NCBI GenBank assembly: GCA_010356995.1
Contig: ML996710.1
Span: 258,936-292,403 of the forward strand
Direction of reading: 5' to 3'
Source: Trichodelitschia bisporula
Lineage: Eukaryota > Ascomycota > Dothideomycetes > Phaeotrichales > Phaeotrichaceae
DNA: 33,468 nucleotides
In this document: in pieces, positions 9,572 to 19,453 of the stretch
How the letters are laid out: the number at the start of each line of letters is the position of its first letter
Position numbering within the stretch: position 1 is the stretch's first letter
Made by a program: the position numbers and the translations under genes
The notes under the pieces: generated by a model
The model's input: the letters and a program-made list of their open reading frames with translations, nothing else
Told to the model about the DNA's origin: nothing
Databases searched by the model: none

Positions 9572-10968
9572 ATGCCCCTCCCCATCCTAACCTCGTCTCT
9601 CCTCTCCCTCCTCCCCCTCTCCGCCGCCCTCACCATCCCCCGCCCCACCCCGCCCCGCCCCGCAACCTTCCACCTCCAGTCCTTCGCCCCCGCCCCCTTC
9701 GCCCCGCCCACCGCTAACATCCCAACCGACAACCATGTCCCCCTCGCGCGCAACCCGGGCTCCACCCGCTCCCGCAGCGCCGCCTACCTCGCCGCCATGC
9801 GCCGCGGCGCCGAAAGCGACGGCGCCTTCAGTCTTTCCACACCCGACTCCCCGGCCACAGCGCCGCTCATCAGCGCCGGCGGCGGCGTCGAGTACCTCGT
9901 GTCCATCACCTACGGCGGCGCGGACGTGAGTGTCATCCTTGATACTGGCAGCAGCGACACTTGGCTCGTGCAGTCCGGGTTCAGCTGCGTGGACGCCAGC
10001 GGCGCGGCGCAGGCGGAGGCGGCGTGTGGGTTTGGGCCGTTGTACAACGGGTCTTTCGGCGCGGGGGAGAAGATTGCGGATCAGAACTTCAATATCACGT
10101 ATGGGGATGGCGAGTTCGTCACTGGCGACATGGGGTACAAGGACGTCACGATTGCGGGGCTGACGGCGTCGCACCAGGAGGTATGCTCTTCTATCCCGCT
10201 ACTGAGCACATGGCTAACCCCCTACCCTAGGTCGCGCTCGGCACCTACGCCTACTGGAACGGCGACAGCATCTCCAGCGGCCTGCTAGGGCTCGCCTACG
10301 CCGCCATAACCAGCGCCTACGCCGGTACCGTCCCGTCCCAGGACACGACGCAAGAACCCTACTCCCCCGTCTTCACAACCATGTACACGCAAAACGTCAC
10401 ATCGCCCATGTTCAGCCTCGCCCTGCAGCGGGGGGCGAACGCGGGGTATCTAGCGCTGGGCGGACTGCCTCCGGTTACGGTGAGCGGGTCCTGGGCCCGC
10501 GCGCCGATTTTGCAGTCTGTGGTTAGGAGGACGGGAATGGCGGAGTATGCGTTCTACACGCTGGTGCCGGATGCCCTGGTGTATGGAGGCAGGAGCCATG
10601 CGAATAGCGCGCAGTACATTGTGGACTCGGGGACGACGCTGGTGTATCTCCCCAGCGCCGTGGCACAGGCGGTGAATAACGCCTTCACGCCTAAGGCAAA
10701 GCTTATTGCATCCCAAGGGGGCTATTTCGTACAGTGCAATGCGAAGACGCCGGATTTTGGGGTCACGATTGGGGGGGTTGTGTTCAAGGTCAGCGCGGCG
10801 GATCTGGTGTATCAGAATCAGCGGGATCCGGCGAGTGGATTGTGCCTCACCGGGGTGCAGGATGGTGGGTCTGGGCCGTATATTTTGGGGGATGTGTGGA
10901 TGCAGAATGTGGTTGCGGTGTTTGATGTGGGCGCGGCGGAGATGCGGTTTGCGGCGCATAGTTATTAG
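9572..10968 (+). CDS. Secreted aspartic peptidase (pepsin family A1)
   Basis: Extracellular acid endopeptidase. Two exons, 9572-10180 and 10231-10968, give 448 aa; the 50-bp intron (GTATGC...CCCTAG) removes a frame break between HQE and VALGTYAYW. The start gives a signal peptide (MPLPILTSSLLSLLPLSAAL), followed by a Pro/Ala-rich propeptide to about residue 100. The two lobes are clear: catalytic Asp124 in ILDTGSSDTWLV, the flap region ITYGDGEFVTGDMGYKDV, and catalytic Asp335 in IVDSGTTLVYLPS. A late Cys pair brackets ALY-type loops (VQCNAK and GLCLTG), and the end YILGDVWMQNVVAVFDV is the family's C-terminal signature. No C-terminal Ser/Thr extension or GPI signal, so free secretion is likelier than wall attachment. 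Next gene: a secreted esterase in the same direction 795 bp away. Confidence 0.95.
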
Positions 10969-11763
10969 AGGGGGATTGGGGGCGGATGGTGGTGGGGGGC
11001 GGGATGGGAAGGATTGGAATGTGCGTATAGGATTTGTGTATATGGCTATCTACTCTGTGCATCAGCCTGCGCTGCCGTGCTCCCCTATCAGCCCCTTAGC
11101 CCAGCCCGCCCTTCTATACCCGCACACGTCTGCGCCTCCACCAGGCGGCCCGGTCTTGTATCTGTGCGTCGTTACAGCGAGCGCGTCGTCCTACGTCCCG
11201 CGCTCCGGTATTCGGTAGGGCCGCGGCGCGGAAAGCACGACGGAGGTGCCGGCCAGAGCTGAGATTCCGAGGGTCGTGCCAAATAAATCCGCTCCAGGGT
11301 CGGTCTTCTCTGCTCGGTCCTCGCCGGCTCCACAGTCGAGGAAGGAGGGTGTATCGCTGGCCCGTTCCCCCATCTACCGCAGCTCGCCCACCCACCCCAC
11401 AGCCCGCCCACCCCGCACCCCGCACCCCGCACCCCGCACCCTGCACCCCGCACCCCGCTGACCCTGCACCCCGCTGACTAAGCAAGGCTGCACCCGCGCC
11501 CGCACCGCACACCAAATCCGCACGTGGGAAAATGGTTGGGCAGCGCAAGGCTCCGTCACGTGTATCCTTCCCCCACTTGCTAACTCTCATGACATGGACA
11601 TTTGCCTCACGCACCGCATTATCTCCGTTAATATGTTCTCCTTCGCCTTCGTCCTTCGTCCTTCGTGCTGCGTCCCCTCTTCTCCCCACCAGCCAGCACA
11701 CGCACCATAGTCCCTTGGCTAGAACCGATTGATGTCCCCGTATAAGTCACCTCCACACCCACG
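10969..11763. other. Intergenic with a GC-rich minisatellite
   Basis: Separates the protease from the esterase. Contains the 7-bp repeat at about 11409-11479 and pyrimidine-rich DNA near 11640-11700. A 195-codon minus-strand frame at 11114-11701 spans the minisatellite and looks artefactual. No gene recognised. Confidence 0.5.
11409..11479 (+). repeat. 7-bp minisatellite (ACCCCGC)n
   Basis: About seven contiguous ACCCCGC units, one ACCCTGC variant, then a higher-order ACCCTGC-ACCCCGCTG pattern. Strong strand asymmetry (C-rich on +); the G-rich strand has runs of four G at 7-nt spacing and could form a G-quadruplex. Replication slippage is the likely origin. Confidence 0.85.
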
Positions 11764-13024
11764 ATGCCGCGCCTCTCGCACCACCTCGCCTGGCTAGCCC
11801 TCGTCGTGCGCACGCCCGCCCCCCCTCCCCCCCCACCTCCCTTTAACTAACCCACAGATTCCCCCCGCTGCCTCCGCAAATCCCGCCTGGATCACTTCCC
11901 TCGCCTCGCTGGGCGACTCCTACGCCGCCGGCCTCGGCGTCGGAACGAGGACCCACTACTCTTGCTCCCGCTACACAGGCGCCTACCCTTACCTGCTCGC
12001 CGCGCGCCTCGCCTCCGCCGGCACCGCAAACCTCACCCAAACCCACCACGCCTGCTCCGGCCTCACAAGCGTCCAAATCCACGCTCAACAAGTGCCCCAC
12101 CTCCCATCCAGCCTCGACATCATCCTGCTCTCCGCCGGCGGAAACGACGCCGCCCTAGGCCCGGTGCTGGACGCGTGTATCTTCCAGTGGCGCCACGGAG
12201 GGACCGCGGAGTGCGAAGCCGCGCTAAATAATTCGGCTGCACACATCGCCGCCGATCTCCCCGGCAACATGGATGCGCTCCTCACCGCCCTGCTCCCAAA
12301 ACTCAGCGAAAGGGGGCGGATTTTCCTTCCCGGCTATGCGGCGTTTTTTGGCGAGGGGCCGGAGTGCGACGATGTTAGCTGGTGCGTCTGGCCCCGGATC
12401 CCTGCCTCGCAGAGGCAGAATCTCACGCGAGCCCGGCGGGTGCGCATGAATGCCCTTGTCCATCTGGTCAACGTGGAGCTAGCGGCCGCCGCCGCGCGCG
12501 CGGGCCCCCGCGTCCGCTTCGTGCCCTGGGGTTGGGCGGTGGGTGACGTGGCAGGGCGGTTTTGCTCCTCGGGCGTGGTGGAGCCAGCGCCCGAGCGCGC
12601 GGAGACGCTGTTTTGGGAGTGGGATACGGCGGGGGATGGGGATGAGTGGCGGGTGGAGCGGCCGGGGGATCCGGTTCCTAAAGATTCATTTGAGGGGCAA
12701 CTTGGGGGGTGGGTTGCGGAGGGGGCGGGGGTGGCGGTGGCGCGGGGGGAGGGGGAGGGGAAGGGGGACCGGGGGTTGAGGTTTGGGCCGGTGGGGGGGC
12801 GGGAGGTCTGGCTTACGGCTGAGGTGCTGGGGGTTATGGAGGGGAATAGGGTGGGGGTGAGGATGGGGTTGGATGATTTTGTGTTTTGGTTTTTGCCGGA
12901 TAGTTGGAAGAGGGTGTTTCATCCGAGGGCGTTGGCGCAGAGGCTGATTGCTGAGATGGTGTGGAAGGAGATGGAGGGGGCTTGGGGAGAGGGGGGAGTG
13001 GCGGCGCCAAAGGTTGAGCTTTGA
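11764..13024 (+). CDS. Secreted SGNH/GDSL-family esterase or lipase
   Basis: Serine hydrolase acting on esters such as acyl or acetyl groups outside the cell. The short exon 1 (11764-11805, MPRLSHHLAWLALV) supplies a signal peptide; a 52-bp intron (11806-11857) ends CCCACAG; exon 2 (11858-13024) completes 402 aa. SGNH blocks: block I SLGDSYAAG with nucleophile Ser35; block III SAGGNDAAL with Asn110; the C-terminal His369 in VFHPRALAQ. Paired Cys in the first 200 residues (SCSRY, HACSG, ACIFQW, CDDVSWC) suggest disulphides. Residues about 200-340 form a Gly/Glu-rich insertion, longer than in simple GDSL esterases, whose third codon positions are almost all G, so the strand switches from C-rich to G-rich inside the gene. 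Substrate unknown. Confidence 0.88.
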
Positions 13025-14470
13025 GGGGGGAGGGGGGATGAGGTGGGTTAATGGGGTATTGGAGGTCTGCGGGGCTAAGGCTGAGGTTGGGCACGAAATA
13101 CTCCTAGGCTTAGGCAGTACCAGGTGTTGGCGCTCCGCGATACAGCTGGATGTCTGGAGGTGAACGGTTAGACGGGTTCACGAGCGGCGCTCGGCTGGTC
13201 GAGGTGCTGTTAGGCTATGGATCGCGAAAGGTGCCTCGCCTGATATTCGAGACGGCGGTCGGCGAAGCGTCATCCGCGTAACGGGGGGAGGAAGGCGGAG
13301 ATGTACTACTAGTATCAAGGAAAGATTCCGCTCTCTGGAGCATTGAGATGCCAATCGCGGTGACGAACGCACCGAACGGCAGGTGCAGGTGAAAGAGAAG
13401 GTGACGGCAGGTACTTTACCGTTGAGATGGCGTCCCTTTTGCCAGCTTTATAACGCGGTTAGATATGTTGTGTAAGGATGGTATAGGTGTCCGTATGATG
13501 GGGAGTTAATTGAAGGACTCTGGATGAGTGGCTTGTGCTGACCGCGCGAGTTGACGACGTTGGAAGAGGAGCTGGTCGGCGAGCAGCTACTCGGGCCGAG
13601 GGGGATTAGAAGCACAGGCTTGATACGGACAATAGCTACGGTGCGAAGTGAACGGTTAATATAAAGACGAAGGAGCCGAGAGAGTCCGAGACGCCCGAGA
13701 CGCAAGTACATGATGTGGTAAACGTCGTCTGCTGCTCCTTCCTCCCGTCGTGAGCACATTACCACATCCCTTCCAAAGTATCATGTTCCTTTCCCAGGGT
13801 ATCACGCTTGCCTTGTGGCCTGTTTGCATTGCTGCCTGCTTGGCTGGGATGTGTCTATGCGCACCAGGGGAATGGTTGCGAGTGTTGTGTATTAGCGAGA
13901 TATGGGCGGGAACACCGAATGCGTAGACGACATGGGGAGTTGATGGCGATGCACGAGACTAATGGATGGGGAGGAATCTGGAGGTGCTGGCTGCGATGAC
14001 AGCACCATTTCGCCGAGCTGGGCATCGTGAAGTGTTTTGGTGGGTGATGACGGAGAGGAAGATACCAGGGCAAGACGGAGGAGGGCTGACGCGCGGAGAC
14101 ACGAGATGAGGATGCGATGGCAAAGGTGCGGGGACGAAGAGTTGAGGTCGGAGGAGAGTAGTGTCCGCTATCATGCGTTTGTGCACCGTTGCCAAGCATC
14201 TACGTCACGCGTCGCTGACGCGAGGGAGAGCGAACGGGACACAACAAGGCGAGATATCTTCCTCCGTTCGCGTCTTGCAGCAAGTTCGCCAAGACTCCGC
14301 GACCCATTCACTTCTGCACGCCCACTGGCCTCGCACTTCCTCGAACGAGAACACGCTCTTCGCCACAGGACACGACGCGTCCGTTCGCCATCGGCGTGAG
14401 CCGTGATATACGCGCTCTTGCAACACGAGCTGATGCATTCGGAGATACTCGGAACGAATAGGTGCAACTG
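13025..14470. other. Gene-free stretch with dispersed repeat copy 2
   Basis: About 1.45 kb with no recognisable gene. Carries the repeat at about 13530-13797. Frames at 13855-14576 overlap in several phases and have no family character. Ends at a duplicated 3' gene fragment. Confidence 0.5.
13530..13797 (+). repeat. Diverged dispersed repeat, copy 2 (possibly a solo LTR fossil)
   Basis: Colinear partner of the repeat at 2210-2415. This copy is GC-richer and longer, with a TATAAAGACGAAGG block followed by GAGAGAGTCCGAGAC and the shared CTCCTTCCTC...GCACATTACCACAT end. Homology may begin further left, near 13465 (TGTTGTGTAAGG). Old, lacks any internal coding part, element family unknown. Confidence 0.4.
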
Positions 14471-14645
14471 TTGGAAAGCGGTGGCTGTTTTCAGCCTTAC
14501 CCAGGTTCAGCCACAGGGCTCGAGTATAAGTAGACTCGGGATCCCCAGCTCTTTGACAATCAAGCAACTTGTTCATGGACAGACGTTCGGTCTAACTTGT
14601 GATGCTGTGATGTCTCCATCAGTCTCACACCTCCTTTTAACAGCA
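14471..14645 (+). pseudogene. 3' fragment of a paralogue of the gene at 30714-31665
   Basis: About 175 bp match 31602-31775 at roughly 90% by eye. The match starts within the last 20 codons, keeps the tail LLESGGCFQPYPGSATGLEYK and the TAG stop (LLESGGCVQPYQVSATGLKYK in the other copy), and continues about 110 bp into 3' flanking DNA. Weak similarity extends about 20-30 bp further left and then is lost, so only the gene's end is here. A short in-frame TAG sits just before the conserved tail. It is a truncated duplicate with no credible coding capacity. Confidence 0.8.
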
Positions 14646-15240
14646 ACTAGCCGGGTCGGCAAGGAGCCGCATCTCGTCCGCGGAGCGGGAAGTTGGCACT
14701 CCGCCGCAGACGTCGGACCGGAGGAGTGGGCGAGGTTTCATTGCAGAAAACGCGCATGTCGAGGAGAGGCCGGGTTGGAAGTGAAGCTCGCCCGACGAAG
14801 CCGTAGAGACTGCGCCCCGAGTTCCCCCGCCTAGATGATAGAACAGCCACACCATGACGTCACGTCGCTGTTACGTCGCCTACAGCTGTAGCGGGGAGGG
14901 GCATAAGCCTGCGGTGTGCGCCTTCTATGAGCCCGACAGGCAGGCGTCGCTGTGATGGGCTCTTTTTCACTAGCAGAGGGACGCTCTTTCCTCTCACTCC
15001 CCCGGTTTCGGAGCATGGTCAGGAAGGAACCGTTTGGCCAGGCCTGCAGGAGAACCGAGGACCACCGATACCGGCGGGCGCCGTTATGGAAGAACAGCGG
15101 ATGGCCTAGACCCATAGTAGGCAGACATCTCAGGCTGCACAAGGAAGCATCACACCAAAGCACGGCACACAGACTCAACAAACTCCATCAAACATTCCCA
15201 ACCTATTCTAAGCCACACCTCCGCCCCTCCCCCGCCCCAA
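14646..15240. other. Intergenic, downstream of the GST gene
   Basis: About 600 bp between the duplicated fragment and the GST stop codon. No gene, RNA or repeat recognised. Confidence 0.5.
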
Positions 15241-15977
15241 TCACTTCTTCTGAAAAGCCTCCAGCCCCAACGTCTTCTGCACGGCGGGCCTTTCCAGCAT
15301 CGCCAAATGCCACTTCGCAAACGCCGGCACCTCCGTCTTCCAATCCCACGTCCCCTCGGGGAACATCATATCGATGACCGTGTTCCACGTCAACCACGCC
15401 AGGTCCACATATGTAATCTTGTCCCCCACCAGATAGCGCACTTCATCGCGCCCGCCCTTCTTGGTCAGATGCGCATCGATCACGCCAATTACGCGCTTGG
15501 CCTCGTTTTCGTAGCGCGTGATCGCAGAGGTGAGGTTTTTCTATCCCGTTAGATAGGAGGTAGGCGGGGGGGGGGGGGGGGGCGACGGGGGAGACAAACC
15601 TCCTCGTGGAAAAACTTGAACCAGAAGAGTTGCCCCCAATACGGTCCCTGGCCACTCATCTGGAAATGTAACCAGCTCTTCAGCAACCACTTCTCCGGGC
15701 TCGTAGTATACGTCAACCGTCCCTCCGTGTCGTACGTCTCAACGAGATACTCGCAAATCGCGCCCGACTCGAACATTTTGACCCCGGTGTTTGGGTCTTC
15801 GATTGCGGGGAGACGACCGTTTGGGTTGATGCTGATGTACGGCTCGAACTTGAGTTCTTTCTCGTAGTCGATGCTCTTGATCACGTAGGGCAGACCGAGT
15901 TCTTCGAGGAGGACGGCGACTTTGATGGGGTTGCGGGTTGGGCCGTGGCCGTAGAGGGTGATGGGTTGGAGGGTCAT
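15241..15977 (-). CDS. Glutathione S-transferase, Ure2/GstA-like
   Basis: Cytosolic enzyme conjugating glutathione to electrophiles or reducing peroxides. Exons 15977-15600 and 15540-15241 join in frame (FFHEE-KNLTSAI) to 225 aa, the normal GST length. N-terminal thioredoxin-like domain, residues 1-85: LYGHGPTRNPIKVAVLLEEL, the cis-Pro region INPNGRLPAIEDPNTG, and the glutathione-binding ESGAICEYLVETYD. The C-terminal helical domain has WLHFQMSGQGPYWGQ, typical of fungal Ure2-like GSTs, and the N-capping-type YLVGDKITYVDLAW. No signal peptide. The 59-bp intron (15541-15599) carries a 17-nt homopolymer (C on the coding strand). A TATAAA lies about 115 bp upstream. Complete; no lesion seen. Confidence 0.94.
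15566..15582 (+). repeat. 17-bp poly-G run inside the GST intron
   Basis: Uninterrupted G17 on +, i.e. C17 in the GST pre-mRNA, serving as part of the intron's pyrimidine-rich stretch. Such runs are unstable and length may vary between isolates or be a base-calling artefact. Confidence 0.85.
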
Positions 15978-16680
15978 TGCGGGGGAAGGGCGTGCGAAAA
16001 GGTGGTTGAGTGTGTGTTGTTGAAGCGGAGTTGAAGTTGAGTTGATGCTGAACCTGATGATATTCTGATACTCCTTCGCGGGCGAGCCTCTTTATAATCC
16101 TCCCCCATCCCTTCCCTCGGCCGGCCACTCCGTCTACCGTACGGTAAGGCTGCGAGCTCACCACACAGCCAAGCCCCGTGCCTAACCCACTGCGTACCTG
16201 ATTTTGTAAGCACGTTCCCCAACTTACTCCCCATCAGCGAGGCTGCAGCGCCGGCACGCAAACCCAGCCTTGTGCCCCGCCATGGGGCGCCTGACTTTGT
16301 CAGCTCATTCCAGAAAGCCATTGCTCATATCGGTATATAGAGTCAACGTTGAGCCGGGCAGCAACTTTATTCCAGCCAAACGCTCGGAGGGGGCTAGGTT
16401 CCGAGCCGTGGATTTCTAATCAGCGGCTGGAGGATTCTCCGCTCCCTTTGTCATCCGCGCAACAACAACCATCCGGGTTACAGATGCGGCGACGGGTGCA
16501 GCGAGCGATCTGGGCACGTGGTTTTTGGCGTAGTGATGATTCCTGGCCGACAACGGTGATGTGGCTTGGAAGGAGCATTCATATGTCAGGAAGGCGCAGA
16601 CTTCGGGGGGTATGATGTAATGCGCGCATGATAGAAGGAAGGAGCAATGGAGGATACTTGGCATCGTGGACTTGAACCTC
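15978..16680. other. Intergenic, GST promoter side
   Basis: Holds the GST upstream region. On the minus strand two imperfectly similar blocks, LTKSG-encoding DNA near 16190-16215 and 16285-16305, hint at a small old tandem duplication of about 95-100 bp. No gene recognised. Confidence 0.4.
16091..16096 (-). promoter_or_regulatory. Putative TATA box of the GST gene
   Basis: TATAAA on the minus strand about 115 bp upstream of the ATG at 15977, followed by GC-rich DNA. Spacing would allow an 80-nt leader. Confidence 0.4.
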
Positions 16681-16682
16681 AA

Positions 16683-16752
16683 TCCTCTCTTCCTCTCTTC
16701 CTCTCTTCCTCTCTTCCTCTCTTCCTCTCTTCCTCTCTTCCGCTCTTCCTCT
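16683..16752 (+). repeat. 8-bp microsatellite (CTTCCTCT)n
   Basis: About eight and a half near-perfect units, one with a G for T change near the right end. Pure pyrimidine on +, so an H-DNA-prone tract. It directly precedes the 297-bp tandem array. Confidence 0.92.
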
Positions 16753-16814
16753 CCCCGCCTTCTACTTCAATCTCCTGTTTACGCAGTTGCCGCTGCCTGT
16801 GTACGAGCTTTACT

Positions 16815-17995
16815 CCCATCAAACGGTATCGCAAAGACTCCCGACACGCGGCATTTCGGCACGAACATATTGAGTAGAGGTGAGTTTGCTTCAGGCAGAA
16901 GCCCTCTGGCATCACGACGATCGTGTGGATAGCTTCAGATTCTTCCTAGCTTATCCCCAAATCCACTCACATTTCTCCCAAGTTGGCTGTATCAAGGCTT
17001 TCCGACAACATCGACAATGCCATCCCTTACAATCTGCCACTCCCACTCAACGACGCCTTCGCAAACGGCAGAAAAACACTTCTCCACCACCTCCTCACTC
17101 TGCCCCGACTCCCATCAAGCGACATCGCGAAGAGTCCCGGCACACGGCATTTCGGCACGAACATATTGAGTAAGAGGTGAGTTGCTTCAGGCAGAAACCC
17201 CTCTGGCATCACGACGATCGTGTGGATAGCTTCACATTCTTCCTAGCTTATCCCCAAATCCACTCACATTTCTCCCAAGTTGGCTGTATCAAGGCTTTCC
17301 GACAACATCGACAATGCCATCCCTTACAATCTACCACTTCCACTCAACGATGCCTTCGCAAACGGCAGAAAAACACTTCTCCACCACCTCCTCACTCCGC
17401 CCCGACTCCCATCAAGCGACATCGCGAAGAGTCCCGGCACACGGCATTTCGGCACGAACATATTGAGTAAGAGGTGAGTTGCTTCAGGCAGAAACCCCTC
17501 TGGCATCACGACGATCGTGTGGATAGCTTCACATTCTTCCTAGCTTATCCCCAAATCCACTCACATTTCTCCCAAGTTGGCTGTATCAAGGCTTTCCGAC
17601 AACATCGACAATGCCATCCCTTACAATCTACCACTTCCACTCAACGATGCCTTCGCAAACGGCAGAAAAACACTTCTCCACCACCTCCTCACTCCGCCCC
17701 GACTCCCATCAAACGGCATCGCGAAGAGTCCCGGCACACGGCATTTCGTCACGAAAACTCGTTAAGTGGTCGTCAGCTGCCCGAGGCAAAAATCCTTTGG
17801 CATCACGACGATCGCGCGGATAGCGTCCGGCACTTCATATATTCATCCCGAATCCACACCCATTTCTCCCACGTTAACCTCATTCAGGCTTCCATCAACA
17901 CTCCCCAATGCCATTTGTACCCTACCCTTTCAAACTCGCCCTTACAAACGGCCGAAAATACTTCTCCACCACCTCCTCACTCCGCCACCCACTCC
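16815..17995 (-). repeat. 297-bp tandem array derived from the GH5 gene's 3' end
   Basis: Units start at 16815 (296 bp), 17111, 17408 and 17705. The first three are nearly identical to one another. The fourth is clearly diverged and runs into the GH5 coding region (about 17930-17995). Read on the minus strand, each unit begins with DNA matching the last codons of the GH5 gene (SEEVVEK, then a changed tail) and continues through about 230 bp of its 3' flank. The array therefore grew by repeated duplication of the gene's end plus downstream DNA, outward from the gene. The period of 99 codons leaves a 97-codon open frame in each unit, which I regard as a by-product. Confidence 0.93.
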
Positions 17996-19197
17996 AATCT
18001 TTCTTTAACAACCCCCACGCCTCATCAAACTCCTGCTTCCCGCTGCGGATATAATAACTCCCCGACAACACCCACACCATCCACCCAGCCTTGTTCTGCA
18101 CCAGATAGTCCCTCAAACACGTCGCATACACACTTCCCGCCGTCTTCATGTCCTGCGCAAACCCGAACTCACTCATCACGACCGGCAAAACATTCGCTAC
18201 CCCCTTATCACTCTCGTTCAACGCGTTCCATCCGTGGTTGTACAAGCCCCCGCGTATGTTCCCGCAGTTTTTTTCGTTGTTTTGGTAGTTGTGCAGTTCG
18301 AGCGCGATTTTGTTGGGCAGGAAATCGCTCTTTTTGAGCACCTTTGTGTCGCGTACGACGGCCGTGAGATCCGTGTCGAATCCGAATCCGGAGAGAAACA
18401 CGATGAGGCTCGGATTCGCGGCATGCACCTCGCCCGCCGCGGCGCGCATATGCGTGTACCAGTCGCCCCATTTATAACTCCGCTCCTTGAGCTGCGGGTT
18501 ATTATCCGGTGCGCGCAACTCGTTCCGCAGGCCCACACTCCCCAGCGCCGTCCAGCTCCGCGTCTAGGCGATCAGCCTTTCCCCATCAACCCTAGGGGTA
18601 AGCAAGGCGGGCCGCCTGGGGGGGACTCACATAATTCGCCATAAAGCTCCACCCTCGTTTCCACTTCGCAGCATCGAAATCCGTGTCCCCGAACCAGGAA
18701 TTCCCGTCTTTGGTGCTGCAGCACCACGTCGCGCGGGAGATGTGATTGTCCAAATGCACTACTACACCCGCTTTGCCCAACTCCCGTGCCACGAGGTCGA
18801 ACACCTCCAGCCGTCCCGCCTGTTCCCTTAACCCCGCATTCCTCTTTCGTATCTCCCCCCAAACCCTCGTCCCGTTTTCCCGTCCCAAGGCTTTTATCAA
18901 TCCTTCCTTAGCCGGAACGTCGGACCCCCGCGCCACGTGCTCGTCCACCATTTGCGTGGCGTAGGTGAGGCGCACGACGTTCATGCCCAGCGAGGTGATG
19001 TGCCCTGCGATGGAGGCGGCGGATTGGTGCGCTAGGCCCTCTGGGAGCATGGCTTCTTGGTGGCCGGGCCAGTTTGTCCCGGCGTATGTGACGCGTTTGC
19101 CGGCGGCGTCGTGGATCCAGCGGCCGGAGGTTGTGAGGGGGAGGGGGGGGAGGGCGGCGGAGGCGAGCGCCGCGAGGAGGAGGAGGTGCAGGCGCAT
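17922..19197 (-). CDS. Secreted GH5 cellulase / beta-glucanase
   Basis: Retaining glycoside hydrolase of family 5, cleaving beta-1,4-glucan or a related beta-glycan outside the cell. Exon 1 (19197-18631) begins with a signal peptide (MRLHLLLLAALASAALPPLP); a 67-bp intron (18564-18630, GTGAGT...GCCTAG) joins FMANY to TRSWTALG; exon 2 ends at 17922, giving 402 aa. Family marks: RWIHDAAGKRVTYAGTNWPG, GMNVVRLTYATQMV, VVHLDNHISRATWCC, acid/base Glu204 in GLRNELR, IALELHNYQ, and nucleophile Glu321 in VMSEFGFAQ, then WMVWVLSGSYYIRSGKQ and DWSGWRS near the end. No carbohydrate-binding module. I chose the start at 19197 because the upstream in-frame ATG (19263) would put a polar stretch before the signal peptide. 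Its 3' end seeded the neighbouring tandem array. Confidence 0.94.
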
Positions 19198-19305
19198 GGT
19201 CGCGGTGGTGTAATGGGAGAGAAAGGTGTTGTGTGTGGGATGTCGTGAGCTTGAGGTGATCATGTTCCTGGTGGTTAGGGCCTAGCTAGATCGCTAAGCG
19301 GGAGA

Positions 19306-19328
19306 AATTATATTGGGTCGTATATATG
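19306..19328 (-). promoter_or_regulatory. Putative TATA region of the GH5 gene
   Basis: Two TATA-like cores on the minus strand (TATATA at 19321-19326 and ATATAAT just downstream), 110-130 bp upstream of the ATG, in a small AT-rich island within GC-rich DNA. Confidence 0.4.
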
Positions 19329-19453
19329 GCGCACATCCGCATTGGACACGCTCCGGCGGAGCCGCGTCTTGCACCAATGTCACAGGTAGATCTCACAAGT
19401 CGAAATCTTCTCGAAATCTATGCTAATGTACATCTCCGTGCCCCCCTAACGCC

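Noticed and set aside
11114-11701. 195-codon minus-strand frame
   Set aside because: Its centre is the 7-bp minisatellite read as Gly/Ala/Cys repeats; no start context, introns or family match.
11741-11746. TATAAG as the TATA box of the SGNH esterase gene
   Set aside because: Only 18 bp before the ATG; transcription would start inside the coding region.
16880-17765. Three 97-codon open frames, one per tandem unit, and a 287-codon frame joining the last
   Set aside because: They follow from a repeat period divisible by three; sequence is antisense to the GH5 3' end and lacks family character.
16815-17995. CRISPR-like array
   Set aside because: Units are contiguous 297-bp copies without spacers, in a eukaryotic genome, and derive from a neighbouring gene.
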